NCBI RefSeq assembly: GCF_003031585.1
Contig: NZ_PWAA01000011.1
Coordinates: 310,001 to 374,000 of the forward strand
From: Thalassobius sp. I31.1
GTDB lineage: Bacteria; Pseudomonadota; Alphaproteobacteria; Rhodobacterales; Rhodobacteraceae
Direction of reading: 5' to 3'
DNA length: 64,000 nucleotides
A program made the position numbers and the translations under genes. The notes beneath the pieces were generated by a model. That model made no database searches. It saw only the letters and a list, made by a program, of their open reading frames with translations, and had not been told where the DNA came from. Of the stretch, positions 8,975 through 18,070 are shown piece after piece (positions within the stretch are counted from its first letter, which is position 1; every line of letters starts with the position of its first letter).

Positions 8975-10190
8975 ATTTGACTGACGCTGGGCGACCATAC
9001 CGCCACCAGCCGGCCAATGGCAAAAGAAACGGCCCGGCCAGAACCGATCCCCCCAGTATAACAGCTGCAATGCTAAGATCCTGTCCCCGGTTGTCGATCA
9101 GATCGGCTGCAAGCTGCCCCATTCCGGTCAGACTTGCCGCCCCCATGATCAGCGCGATCCCCGTGTAAGCCAGCACGATCCATATTGCATGGAACATCGC
9201 GCGTATTACGGCGTCACACACGGCACGTGAAAACCACTTCAACCCTTGTACGAAATGCACCCTACCGCACAAAATATCAAAGAGAACCTGAAGCAAGATC
9301 ACCCCGGCCACAGAAAAGATCGCGTAAAAGACCGACCGAACCGGTGAATAACCGTGGTGAACGGTAAAGAAAGCCTTCACACCCAATGCCGTCGCAATCA
9401 ACAGCATGGCCAGAACAAACTCCCGCAATGCAATATTGCGCCGGAACAGCGCAAAAATCTGATGCGCCAACAAAAGAACGGCAATCGTCAGTGTTACAAT
9501 GATATAATGCAGACCGAGTGGCAGGGAAAACAGCTGCCTCACAAAGCTTTCCAGATAAGGCCCCAGCGCCAGCAGCAACAGGATCCCGGAAAATGGCAGG
9601 TGTGTTTCCCCGACAAAGCCCCGAACAACCAAAGACCAAAGCAACAGTTCGATAAGCAGGAACTTTGCGGCATAGCCCATCATACCCCCGAAGACACCTT
9701 CACCTGTTGTCCAGAAATGGTTCATCAGTTTTGAAAGAGATGCCCCGCGCCAGCGCAGATCGTCTGGTATGAAATCCAGATGGCCAATCACACAATAGAT
9801 CAATGTGATCATAACCAGGGAAAGCCTCAGCCAGCCCAACACCCGATGGATGGCCCAGAGAACCAGCAGTACACCAGCCAATGCGAACCAAACCATCGCG
9901 CCCCGGGCCTGCCCGCCCGCCGCTGCAATTTCACTTGCGAAAATAAGAGGCGTCAACATGACAACGCAAGCGACCAAAGCCAGGCCTGCTCTCTGCCACA
10001 CAGGAGACCCTGGAAAGCTGAGCAAACAGGTTGATCCAATCACAAGGGCCAGCATGATTGCCCTGTCGTTGGTGAGAATCCAGCCAGGCAAAAGCCCGAA
10101 AGCCCAGGGAGATGCACTCAACAACAGCAGCATCCCCCAGATCAAAGCGACCAGGGAAAACAGATGGGGGCGATCACCGTAACGTATCAA
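8973..10190 (-). CDS. Shortened TRAP-type fused permease-like membrane protein
   Basis: This 405-residue protein has about ten membrane helices and resembles the 4TM/12TM fused permeases of TRAP (TAXI) transporters. Two recognisable stretches are a segment near residues 155-185 (RGASLSKLMNHFWTTGEGVFG), which matches the family's (R/H)RGYS..R...H...TTEGIFG block, and a C-terminal AG...G...LTG.G pattern near 345-360. It is much shorter than the usual 600-900 residues. Most of the central transport region is missing, and it ends where the conserved LGMGLPTTAAY motif would stand. No binding-protein gene is adjacent. It may have a different role or be a relic, but the frame is intact. Confidence 0.55.
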   Translation of the reverse strand: MIRYGDRPHLFSLVALIWGMLLLLSASPWAFGLLPGWILTNDRAIMLALVIGSTCLLSFPGSPVWQRAGLALVACVVMLTPLIFASEIAAAGGQARGAMVWFALAGVLLVLWAIHRVLGWLRLSLVMITLIYCVIGHLDFIPDDLRWRGASLSKLMNHFWTTGEGVFGGMMGYAAKFLLIELLLWSLVVRGFVGETHLPFSGILLLLALGPYLESFVRQLFSLPLGLHYIIVTLTIAVLLLAHQIFALFRRNIALREFVLAMLLIATALGVKAFFTVHHGYSPVRSVFYAIFSVAGVILLQVLFDILCGRVHFVQGLKWFSRAVCDAVIRAMFHAIWIVLAYTGIALIMGAASLTGMGQLAADLIDNRGQDLSIAAVILGGSVLAGPFLLPLAGWWRYGRPASVK

Positions 10191-10223
10191 CAGATTACCT
10201 CTGAAGTTTATAGGATCCCGACA

Positions 10224-11336
10224 TCAACAGGCGGCCAGAGCATCCTCCAGCACCGATTTCACAACTGCGCGATCCACATCGGCTGTGACAAAGGCATCGC
10301 CAATACTGTGCGCCATGATGAAACGCAGCTGGCCTTCAACCACCTTTTTGTCCTGACCCATCAGCGCAATCAGCGCATCGGCATCCGGCAGATCACCGGG
10401 AATATCGGCAAGGTCAACTTTCATTCCCATGTCGCGCAGATGCGCGCGCACGCGCGATGGTGCTTCCTGAGAACACAGCCCCAGACGGGCCGAGGTTTCA
10501 AAAGCCAGCGCACAGCCAATCGCCACGCCTTCGCCATGCAGCAAGCGATCAGAATAGCCCGTGGCCGCTTCCAGCGCGTGGCAGAATGTGTGACCCAGGT
10601 TCAGAAGCGCGCGATCGCCCTGCTCGGTTTCATCCCGTGCAACGATGTCAGCTTTCATCTGGCAGGACCGACGCACAGCTTCGATCCGCAGGGCTTCATC
10701 CCCCGCCGCCAGCGCCGGGCCATTCTGTTCCAGCCATTCAAAGAAGCTTTCATCACCCAGCATGCCGTATTTTACAACTTCGCCATACCCGGCCAGGAAA
10801 TCACGTGGGGTCAATGTGCCAAGCACGCCCACATCCGCCAGCACCAGCGATGGCTGATGAAACGCCCCGATCAGGTTTTTACCCTGGGGCGCGTTTATAC
10901 CGGTTTTACCACCAACAGAACTATCAACCTGCGCCAGAAGAGACGTCGGGATCTGCACAAAACGCACGCCCCGGCGCAGCACAGAGGCCGCAAACCCTGT
11001 CAGATCGCCAATCACCCCGCCGCCAAAGGCGACAACAATATCGCCACGTTCCACCTGCTGATCCAGCAACCATTCCACGGTGCGGGTGAAATGCGGCCAG
11101 GATTTGGTGGCCTCACCCGCAGACAAGGTCAAAGCTGTCATCGCGATGCCTTCCGCCGCAAGACCGGATTGCAGCGCATCAAGATGCAGCGCCGCGACGT
11201 TTTCATCTGTGATCACCGCAACACGTTTGCGTTTCAGAAGCGGTGCGATCTCTGCACCTGCCTGGGCAATCAGCCCTGAACCGATCCGGATATCATAGGC
11301 GCGTTCGCCCAGTTCAACGCGGAGTGTCTCGATCAT
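10224..11336 (-). CDS. aroB: 3-dehydroquinate synthase
   Basis: This is the second enzyme of the shikimate pathway, converting DAHP to 3-dehydroquinate with bound NAD and a divalent metal. The conserved core reads GGGVIGDLTGFAAS, IPTSLLAQVDSSVGGKTGIN and NLIGAFHQP, and a metal-ligand LNLGHTFCHALE is present. Length (370 residues) is normal. The start at 11336 follows GAAGGTGA; the nine codons upstream are dispensable. It lies just downstream of aroK on the same strand (13 bases), the usual aroK-aroB pair for chorismate supply. Chorismate also feeds the trp genes at 26-29 kb. Confidence 0.97.
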   Translation of the reverse strand: MIETLRVELGERAYDIRIGSGLIAQAGAEIAPLLKRKRVAVITDENVAALHLDALQSGLAAEGIAMTALTLSAGEATKSWPHFTRTVEWLLDQQVERGDIVVAFGGGVIGDLTGFAASVLRRGVRFVQIPTSLLAQVDSSVGGKTGINAPQGKNLIGAFHQPSLVLADVGVLGTLTPRDFLAGYGEVVKYGMLGDESFFEWLEQNGPALAAGDEALRIEAVRRSCQMKADIVARDETEQGDRALLNLGHTFCHALEAATGYSDRLLHGEGVAIGCALAFETSARLGLCSQEAPSRVRAHLRDMGMKVDLADIPGDLPDADALIALMGQDKKVVEGQLRFIMAHSIGDAFVTADVDRAVVKSVLEDALAAC

Positions 11337-11349
11337 GCCGTTCACCTTC

Positions 11350-11904
11350 TTATTTATTTTCAATCACATCCGGGCGTGTCTTCAGGCAACCAACAACCCG
11401 TTCGGCCATATCAGGAATACTGTAGTCTTCACGGCTGTCCACCACCAGATCAGCGTTTTGATAATGCGGCTGACGGGCGGTCAGCAGTTCGGTCAGCGTT
11501 GCTTTCGGGTCCGGGGTGCGCAGCAGCGGACGCGTGTCTTTGTGCCGCACGCGCGACCACAGCAATTCCAGATCCGCACGCAGCCAGACAGAAACGCCTT
11601 TCTCAGAGATCACATCACGATTGCGTTCCGCCAGAAATGCACCGCCACCGGTTGACAGGATACAGGGGCCTTCTTCCAGAAGACGTGAGATGACCTCATG
11701 TTCACGATCGCGGAAGAAACCTTCGCCATCCCGTTCAAATATCTCGGAAATTTCCATCTGGGCAGCACGCACAATTTCTTCATCGCTGTCCATGAAAGGC
11801 ACGCCCAGAACGTCTGCAACGGCCCGGCCAATGGCGGTTTTTCCGGCCCCCATCATCCCCACCATCACAACGGTTTTCTTCAGCTGCAGCGCCATTCCGG
11901 CCAT
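11350..11904 (-). CDS. aroK: Shikimate kinase
   Basis: The protein (about 185 residues) phosphorylates shikimate with ATP. The Walker A motif GMMGAGKTAIG stands near residue 15, the shikimate-binding DSDEEI near 37, and the ILSTGGGAF loop near 82. RDREHEVI and the lid RPLLRTPDP are also as expected. Two starts are possible, 11904 and 11895; the second is spaced better from GGGGA. The open frame reaches back to 12021 but those residues overlap the promoter of the divergent small gene and do not look like kinase. It is first gene of the aroK-aroB pair. Confidence 0.95.
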   Translation of the reverse strand: MAGMALQLKKTVVMVGMMGAGKTAIGRAVADVLGVPFMDSDEEIVRAAQMEISEIFERDGEGFFRDREHEVISRLLEEGPCILSTGGGAFLAERNRDVISEKGVSVWLRADLELLWSRVRHKDTRPLLRTPDPKATLTELLTARQPHYQNADLVVDSREDYSIPDMAERVVGCLKTRPDVIENK

Positions 11905-12024
11905 TCCCCGCTTAAATTCACATCTTGTGACACTGAATGACGTGAAATTCGGGAAAAGACCATATATAAGTTGCACAGAGACCGCCTGAAGGTGGCAAAA
12001 ACTGACGATCCCTGGGGGCACACA

Positions 12025-12162
12025 ATGATGGCACGACTGATAAAACTTCTGATTTTTCTGGTAATTCTTGGTTTTATCGGACTACTGGGCTTTGCTTATC
12101 TCGGTGATCTGAGTCCGGCACAAACCGATGTAGCCGAACCCGTGACGTTGGAAACAAACTGA
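12025..12162 (+). CDS. Small single-helix membrane protein with DLSP motif
   Basis: This protein of about 45 residues has a short basic start, one long membrane helix (LLIFLVILGFIGLLGFAYL) and a short acidic tail beginning GDLSP. I chose the ATG at 12025 (or 12028, next codon) after GGGGG; upstream codons encode a polar stretch unlike a signal anchor. It sits one base before the secreted 538-residue protein gene and two genes before xerD. From memory, similar short proteins precede xerD in other Rhodobacterales. Function unknown; it may be a membrane peptide working with the downstream product. Confidence 0.65.
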   Translation: MMARLIKLLIFLVILGFIGLLGFAYLGDLSPAQTDVAEPVTLETN

Positions 12163-12163
12163 T

Positions 12164-13780
12164 ATGGGCCTCAAAGGCACATCAATCGGCCGGCTGACGC
12201 GCGCATGTTCTGTCGTTACAATTCTGGCGGCAGCCGCACCCGCATTGCAAGCCCAGACAGCGCCCACAGAAAACGGCCCCATGTCCGCCATTGACTGGCT
12301 GTCAGATTCTCTTGCGGACCCGCAGGAATTCACGCTGGATGAACCCGCCACATCAACCAGCGCTGCCGTGGAAAGCATTTCCGTCCAAAGCCTTGATGCC
12401 CCCAGCCCTGACGCCGCCGGGCTGTTGCCGCCTTCTGTGACCGGTTTTCCGGCCCGCCTTTGGGGCAATGCACAAACAAATCAGATCATTGAACAGATTG
12501 TCACCAGCCCACGCACGCCGCTGCCGGCTTTGTCTGCTTTGCGCCGCGAAATTCTTCTGGCAGAAGCGGCGGCACCTGAAAATGGCAACGGACGTTTGCT
12601 GCTTGCGCGCATTGATAAGCTGCTTGAACTGGGGTTCCTTGAGGATGCCCACGCCCTGGTATCTTCAATAGAGACACGCAATGCCGATCTGTTCAGGCGT
12701 GAATTTGACATTGCCCTGCTTTTGGGGCGCGAAACCGAAGCCTGCAATGACATCCGTTCTGCAGGCGGCGTTGCCCTGTCCTATCAGGTGCGTGTTTTCT
12801 GTCTTGCCCGCAATGGCGACTGGAATGCTGCTGTTCTGACACTGAACAGCGCTGATATTCTCGGGGAACTCAACCCCGGTGAATACGACCTGATTGCGCG
12901 TTTTCTGGATCCTGAGATGTTCGAAGGGGATCCCGATCTTCCGGTGCCGTCACATCCTTCGCCGCTGGTCTATCGCATGTACGAAGCTTTGGGGCAGCCC
13001 ATCCCAACCCGCATCCTGCCCCTCGCCTTTTCCCAGGCAGATCTGCGTGAGGTAACCGGCTGGAAGCTGCGGATTGAAGCAGCTGAACGCCTGGGCCGGA
13101 TTGGCGCTGTGCCTGATAATCGCCTTCTGGGTATCTACACCGAACGCCAGGCCGCTGCATCTGGTGGGGTCTGGGACCGGGTGAAGATTGTGCAGAACAT
13201 GGATGTTGCCCTGCGCAGCGGTGACACGGATGCAATCAGCCGACAGTTGCCTGCCCTTATAGAGGTCATGCAAGAGAATGCCCTGCAAAGACCGCTGGCC
13301 AATATCTTTGCCCCCCGGCTGACAGAATTGATCAATCCGGAAGTGGATGGCGAAGAAGAAATTGCACCTCTGGTGTTCACTGACGAAAGCCTTTCTCTGA
13401 TCCGTCAGATTTCCTTGTTGTCAGACACATATGAAACTGTGCCTGCAGGGTTCAGCCCCACCACCCCAAGAGAAATCTTCCTGGAATCCCTTGCGCAAGG
13501 GCTGCCTGCGGCGGGCATCCCGGACGACCCTGCCATTCAGGCTGTGATTGACGGATTTGACGGGGCTGCGCTGACGGCTGCGGATCAGGTGCTTTTGGAT
13601 GACGGGCGCGTGGGTGAACTGCTTTTACACGCGATATCACGTTTTGGTTCTGGCACCGAAGGCGATCTGAGCCAGGTCACATCTGCCCTGCGGCTTTTAC
13701 GCAGCCTGGGTCGCGAAGATACCGCCCGCCAGGCTGCCTTGCAGTTTCTTCTGACCTCTGAAAGCGGGGCATCTTACTGA
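12164..13780 (+). CDS. Secreted alpha-helical protein of unknown function upstream of xerD
   Basis: This 538-residue protein has an N-terminal signal sequence (cleavage likely after PALQA, about residue 29). The mature part is rich in Leu, Ala and Glu, with repeated helix-turn-helix spacing such as LLLARIDKLLELGFLEDAHALV near 145-170, suggesting a TPR- or SEL1-like solenoid. No catalytic motif is visible. Its stop overlaps the xerD start by one base (TGATG), so the two are translationally coupled, and the DLSP membrane peptide gene ends one base upstream. It is likely an envelope scaffold protein; that is inference. Confidence 0.7.
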   Translation: MGLKGTSIGRLTRACSVVTILAAAAPALQAQTAPTENGPMSAIDWLSDSLADPQEFTLDEPATSTSAAVESISVQSLDAPSPDAAGLLPPSVTGFPARLWGNAQTNQIIEQIVTSPRTPLPALSALRREILLAEAAAPENGNGRLLLARIDKLLELGFLEDAHALVSSIETRNADLFRREFDIALLLGRETEACNDIRSAGGVALSYQVRVFCLARNGDWNAAVLTLNSADILGELNPGEYDLIARFLDPEMFEGDPDLPVPSHPSPLVYRMYEALGQPIPTRILPLAFSQADLREVTGWKLRIEAAERLGRIGAVPDNRLLGIYTERQAAASGGVWDRVKIVQNMDVALRSGDTDAISRQLPALIEVMQENALQRPLANIFAPRLTELINPEVDGEEEIAPLVFTDESLSLIRQISLLSDTYETVPAGFSPTTPREIFLESLAQGLPAAGIPDDPAIQAVIDGFDGAALTAADQVLLDDGRVGELLLHAISRFGSGTEGDLSQVTSALRLLRSLGREDTARQAALQFLLTSESGASY

Positions 13781-14703
13781 TGCACCCCTGGATCAACAGT
13801 TTTCTGGAAGCCCAGGCTGCAGAACTGAATGCTGCGCGCAATACGCTGGATGCCTATGCCCGTGATCTTCAGGATTTTTTGACCTGGATGGAAGATCAGG
13901 CCTGTACACTGGACGATTGCGCCCGCGATGATATTGAAAACTACCTGATCGATATTGATACGAGAGGCCTGTCAAAAGCCACCCGCGCACGGCGTCTGTC
14001 TGCGATCAAACAGCTGTACCGGTTTGCCTTTGAAGAAGGCCTGCGCAGCGATCATCCGGCGCTGAATATCCGGGGCCCGGGACGCAGCCAGCGCCTGCCG
14101 CATGTTCTGAATGAAACCGACGTCAGCAAGCTGATCGGGGTATCAGAAGAATTTGGGCGCACGACCTCGGATCAATTGCGCAATGCCTGCCTGATCGAAC
14201 TGCTTTATGCCACGGGAATGCGTGTGACAGAACTTGTGTCCCTGCCGCTGACGGCCGCGCGCGGCAATCCCAGGATGTTGCTGGTTATGGGGAAAGGCGG
14301 CAAGGAACGTATGGTGCCGCTGTCCCCGCCTGCCCGCCGCAAAATGGCAGAATGGCTGACAGAAGCGGATCGTCTGAACACAGTGGCGCGCAAAGAAGGC
14401 AAGCAGGAAGCAAAATTCCTTTTCCCGTCCCGCAATCGAAAAACCCATATGACCCGACAGGCCTTTTTTGTAATGATCAAGGCCATGGCACTTGACGCCG
14501 GAATTAACCCCGATGACGTCACACCGCATAAGCTGCGCCATGCTTTTGCGACCCATCTGCTGGCGAATGGGGCAGATTTGCGGGCGATCCAGGTTCTTCT
14601 GGGGCATGCCAATCTGTCAACGACGGAAATTTACACCCATGTCCTGGAAGCCCGGCTTCAGGAACTGGTAATGGATCATCACCCTCTGGAAAATGACGGC
14701 TGA
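13780..14703 (+). CDS. xerD: Site-specific tyrosine recombinase XerD
   Basis: This is one of the two recombinases that resolve chromosome dimers at dif. The SAM-like N-terminal DNA-binding domain covers about residues 1-90. The catalytic domain shows all the expected residues: Arg in ATGMRVTEL (near 148), Lys in GKGGKERMVPL, the HKLRHAFATHLL box (near 249), His in LGHANLSTTEIYTHV and the Tyr nucleophile in the same block. Length 307 is typical. The start overlaps the stop of the upstream secreted-protein gene. No integrase-type neighbours or attachment sites are seen, so this is the housekeeping enzyme. Confidence 0.93.
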   Translation: MHPWINSFLEAQAAELNAARNTLDAYARDLQDFLTWMEDQACTLDDCARDDIENYLIDIDTRGLSKATRARRLSAIKQLYRFAFEEGLRSDHPALNIRGPGRSQRLPHVLNETDVSKLIGVSEEFGRTTSDQLRNACLIELLYATGMRVTELVSLPLTAARGNPRMLLVMGKGGKERMVPLSPPARRKMAEWLTEADRLNTVARKEGKQEAKFLFPSRNRKTHMTRQAFFVMIKAMALDAGINPDDVTPHKLRHAFATHLLANGADLRAIQVLLGHANLSTTEIYTHVLEARLQELVMDHHPLENDG

Positions 14704-14748
14704 TCCGTTACATTAGACCAAACGAACACCTTCAGGATATTCCACACC

Positions 14749-16050
14749 ATGGAAAACTTCACCTTTGATCAGGCCTTCTGGTTCAGCTGCGCATCCATTG
14801 CGTTGCTTCTGCTTTGCTCGGCTTTTTTCTCGGGCTCCGAAACCGCGCTGACGGCGGCATCCCGCGGCAAGTTGCGTGCCCGCGCCGACAAGGGTGAAGG
14901 TGGCGCAACCGCAGCCCTGAAAGTGACAGAAGACACCGAACGCCTGATTGGCGCAGTGCTGCTGGGCAATAACCTTGTGAATATCCTCGCGGCTTCGCTT
15001 GCAACGGCCTTGTTCACCCGGATCTTTGGTGAAAGCGGCATCGCAATGGCGACACTTGTGATGACCCTTCTGGTTCTGGTGTTCGCTGAAGTGCTGCCCA
15101 AAACCTGGGCCATCACCCGGCCAGAGGAAGCCGCAGCACGGGTATCCCCGGTGATTTCCGTGATTGTCATGGTGCTGACCCCATTTGTCATGCTCGTGCG
15201 GATGCTCGTGCGGTTGATTTTGCGTCTCTTTGGGATGAAAGACACAGACGGTCAGATGCTTGCGGTCCGCGAAGAAATTGCCGGTGCTATCAGCCTGGGC
15301 CATTCTGAGGGCACGGTTGAAAAAGAAGATCGCGACCGGATCCTTGGCGCGCTTGATCTGGGGGATCGCACGGTTGAGGAAATCATGCTGCACCGTTCGC
15401 AGATTGAGATGATTGACGCGGATAAAGACCCGGGTGAAATCCTGACACAATGTCTGGAAAGCAATCACACCCGCCTGCCTGTCTTCCGTGATGACCCCGA
15501 AAACATCATCGGGGTGGTCCATGCGAAGAACCTGCTGCGCGCGGTCAATAAACTGCGCGATGGTGATGCGTTGAAAGAAGGCGCAATGTCCGGGTTTGAC
15601 CTGATGGAGGTGGTGAACGAACCGTATTTTGTGCCCGAAACCACCACGCTGGATGATCAGATGCGTCAGTTTCTGCGTCGTCATACCCATTTCGCCCTGG
15701 TGGTGGACGAATATGGCGCGCTTCAGGGGTTGATCACACTTGAAGACATCCTGGAAGAAATCGTTGGTGAAATCACCGATGAATTTGACGAAGGCGAAGA
15801 TCAGGCAATTCGTGCAGCTGACAACGGAAACTACATCGTGGATGGTGCTATGACGATCCGCGACCTTAACCGCGCGGCCGACTGGTCCCTGCCCGATGAG
15901 GAAGCCAACACCATCGCGGGTCTCGTGATTCACGAAGCCCAGATGATCCCGGTTCCGGGCCAGGTGTTTTCCTTCCATGGCTTCCGTTTTGAAATTGCGG
16001 CGCGGGAAGCAAATCGGATTACAGAACTGAAGATCAGGCCACTGGCCTGA
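14749..16050 (+). CDS. CorC/HlyC-type protein: CNNM membrane domain, CBS pair, C-terminal domain
   Basis: This 433-residue protein has the CNNM (DUF21) membrane domain at about 1-185 with the conserved CSAFFSGSETALTAASR start. A pair of CBS domains covers about 205-330 (TRLPVFRDDPENIIGVVHAKNL in the first, DEYGALQGLITLEDILEEIVG in the second), and a CorC_HlyC domain ends the chain. Family members take part in magnesium or cobalt efflux and were misnamed haemolysins. It lies 45 bases after xerD and is probably co-transcribed with it. Confidence 0.9.
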   Translation: MENFTFDQAFWFSCASIALLLLCSAFFSGSETALTAASRGKLRARADKGEGGATAALKVTEDTERLIGAVLLGNNLVNILAASLATALFTRIFGESGIAMATLVMTLLVLVFAEVLPKTWAITRPEEAAARVSPVISVIVMVLTPFVMLVRMLVRLILRLFGMKDTDGQMLAVREEIAGAISLGHSEGTVEKEDRDRILGALDLGDRTVEEIMLHRSQIEMIDADKDPGEILTQCLESNHTRLPVFRDDPENIIGVVHAKNLLRAVNKLRDGDALKEGAMSGFDLMEVVNEPYFVPETTTLDDQMRQFLRRHTHFALVVDEYGALQGLITLEDILEEIVGEITDEFDEGEDQAIRAADNGNYIVDGAMTIRDLNRAADWSLPDEEANTIAGLVIHEAQMIPVPGQVFSFHGFRFEIAAREANRITELKIRPLA

Positions 16051-16127
16051 TCAGCCCGGTGTGTTCTTCCGCCTCCCGGGCCTGACGCAGAGCGAGACGT
16101 TGCCGCAAGGACAGATCCCGGCGTATC

Positions 16128-16265
16128 TCAGACCGCAAACTGCTGCAGTCCTGCATCAATCGTATTGCGCCCGGTCAGAACCGCAAAGAAGGCGAGTGTG
16201 AAACCAATCGCCCCCGCAACCGAAACCACATAAACAAAATTTCGTAGGTATTTATAATCACTCAT
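16128..16265 (-). CDS. 45-residue single-helix membrane peptide downstream of the HerA-like ATPase
   Basis: This short frame encodes a basic/aromatic N-terminus (MSDYKYLRNF), one membrane helix (VYVVSVAGAIGFTLAFFAVL) and the tail TGRNTIDAGLQQFAV. It starts 24 bases after the stop of the HerA-like ATPase gene on the same strand. The ribosome binding site is weak. Coding character is supported by the clean hydrophobic profile. A second short frame (16156 down to 16034, 40 residues, Arg-rich) overlaps its end in another register and might be a coupled gene or a sign of frameshift; I do not annotate it separately. Function unknown. Confidence 0.5.
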   Translation of the reverse strand: MSDYKYLRNFVYVVSVAGAIGFTLAFFAVLTGRNTIDAGLQQFAV

Positions 16266-16289
16266 TAAAATATCTTTATTAGGGGGCAA

Positions 16290-17852
16290 TTACCGCCCCT
16301 TAAACAAGCCCCCGAGGATACCGCGTACAATGCGCCGTCCAGTGGTGCCGGTCAGTTCTTTTTTCAGCATAGACCCAATAGATTCACCCCAGTCCTTTTC
16401 CCGCGATGTACGGCGGCGGGTCTGTTGAACACGGGATGTGGATCGCCCGACAGTTTTTCCGGAATAGCGCCGTGCGGCCCGGAATTCCCGTTCCGCCAGG
16501 GATGCATCTTCTTCCTGGCGCTCGGATTCTTCCGCTCCTGTCGCAGCCTTATCTGCGCGTCCTCTCAGGATCTCATAGGCGCTTTCGCGGTCGACCTTGT
16601 TTTCATATTTCCCGGCCAGCGGAGACGATGCAACGAACCCCGCGCGCTCCTGCGCTGTGATTGGGCCAAGTTGCGAAGATGGCGGGCGGATCAACGTGCG
16701 TTCGGCCACGCCGGGAATGCCTTTCCTTTCAAGGAAGGAGGTCACCGCCTCGCCAACGCCGACTTCACGGATCGCATCTTCAATCTCAAAGCGCGGATTG
16801 TCGCGATAAGTTTCCGCTGCCAGTTTCAGTGCCTTCCGGTCACGCGCGGTAAAGGCCCGCAATGCATGTTGCACCCGATTGCCAAGCTGCCCGAGAATAT
16901 CCTCGGGTACATCCGCTGGATTCTGCGTGATGAAATAAACGCCAACCCCTTTGGACCGGATCAGGCGCGCGACCTGTTCAACCTTATCAACCAGGGCTTT
17001 GGGCGCGTCCTCAAACAACAGATGTGCTTCGTCAAAAAAGAACACAAGCTTTGGTTTGTCCGGATCGCCAACCTCTGGCAGTTCTTCAAACAGTTCAGAC
17101 AGCAACCACAACAGAAAAGTCGCATAAAGCCGGGGCGATCCCATCAGCTTATCCGCCGCCAGAATATTCACATGCCCGCGCCCATCGGGCGCAGATTGCA
17201 TAAGGTCCGACAGGGCAAGCGCTGGTTCCCCGAACATATCTGCACCCCCCTGATTTTCCAGAACCAGAAGGCGTCGCTGAATGGCGCCGATGGAAGACGC
17301 CCCGACATTGCCATAGCGCAGGGACAGTTCTTTCGCATTTTCCCCGACCCAGACCAGAATTTCCTGCAAATCTTTCAGATCCAACAAGGCCATTCCCTGT
17401 TCATCTGCCACGCGGAAAGCAATATTCAGAATGCCTTCCTGTGCTTCCGTCAGCTCCAGCAGGCGGGCAATCAGCAAGGGTCCCATTTCCGCAACGGTCG
17501 TGCGCACCGGATGCCCCTGTTCCCCAAACAGATCCCAAAACACTGTCGGAAAGGAATTGTACTGATAATCGGAAAAGCCAATCTTTTCCGCACGCGAGAC
17601 AAACGCATCATGTAACTTGAAATCAGCGCTGCCAGGTTTGGCCAGACCTGACAGGTCCCCTTTCACATCCGACAGAAAAACCGGCACCCCCTGGGCAGAA
17701 AAGCTTTCCGCCAGAATCTGCAATGTCACTGTTTTTCCGGTTCCGGTTGCCCCGGCGACAAGACCGTGCCGGTTGGCATATTTCAGAAGGAGTTCCTGCG
17801 GCGCCGCGTAATTTTCACCACCACCACCTGTAAAGATCCGATCACCGCCCAT
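16290..17852 (-). CDS. HerA-like ATPase (DUF853 family)
   Basis: This 520-residue ATPase belongs to the HerA/FtsK-related group usually annotated as helicase HerA-like or DUF853. Walker A is GATGTGKT near residue 35 and Walker B is [12 protein letters not shown] near 270. [23 protein letters not shown] provides the conserved sensor region. The C-terminal 80 residues are basic and low in complexity ([17 protein letters not shown]), plausibly DNA-contacting. The start at 17852 follows GAGGGA; the frame opens five codons earlier. Unlike archaeal HerA there is no NurA neighbour, so its role in DNA processing is not established. Confidence 0.85.
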   Translation of the reverse strand: MGGDRIFTGGGGENYAAPQELLLKYANRHGLVAGATGTGKTVTLQILAESFSAQGVPVFLSDVKGDLSGLAKPGSADFKLHDAFVSRAEKIGFSDYQYNSFPTVFWDLFGEQGHPVRTTVAEMGPLLIARLLELTEAQEGILNIAFRVADEQGMALLDLKDLQEILVWVGENAKELSLRYGNVGASSIGAIQRRLLVLENQGGADMFGEPALALSDLMQSAPDGRGHVNILAADKLMGSPRLYATFLLWLLSELFEELPEVGDPDKPKLVFFFDEAHLLFEDAPKALVDKVEQVARLIRSKGVGVYFITQNPADVPEDILGQLGNRVQHALRAFTARDRKALKLAAETYRDNPRFEIEDAIREVGVGEAVTSFLERKGIPGVAERTLIRPPSSQLGPITAQERAGFVASSPLAGKYENKVDRESAYEILRGRADKAATGAEESERQEEDASLAEREFRAARRYSGKTVGRSTSRVQQTRRRTSREKDWGESIGSMLKKELTGTTGRRIVRGILGGLFKGR

Positions 17853-17918
17853 AATTGATTCCCTCATTTATCCGTTTCATACGAAAATACTCTTTTAACA
17901 CTTTCATGCCAGTATCTG

Positions 17919-18000
17919 TTTGTCCGGGTGTCCTGTCCTCGTTCACCCGGCACTTCCTCCCTGTTAGACTGGCCGTGCCTTGTGCACGGTCTTTTTTTTG
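17919..18000 (+). ncRNA. Candidate CU-rich small RNA A
   Basis: There is no gene on this strand between 16.05 and 18.3 kb, yet a complete terminator stands here. Stem CCGTGC (17973-17978), loop CTTGT and stem GCACGG (17984-17989) are followed by TCTTTTTTTT. Upstream, CCGGGTG (17924-17930) pairs perfectly with CACCCGG (17944-17950), leaving a C/U-rich loop (TCCTGTCCTCGTT). A single-stranded linker (17951-17972) carries CTTCCTCCCTGTTAGACT. Two hairpins with CU-rich loop or linker resemble the anti-Shine-Dalgarno-type small RNAs known from Rhodobacteraceae (CcsR/cuckoo-like), but the exact CCUCCUCCC motif is not present. The 5' end is a guess from the aligned copy at 54 kb; no clear promoter is seen. 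Confidence 0.6.
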
Positions 18001-18070
18001 TCACCAGCCGCCCGCCAGGATGAAAATCCCGGTCAAAGGCGAAATATTACAGATTCTTACAGATTCACTG

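Noticed and set aside
14713-15978. 421-residue open frame antisense to the CorC/HlyC gene
   Set aside because: Same reason: shadow of a well-supported gene, low-complexity His-rich product, no family features.
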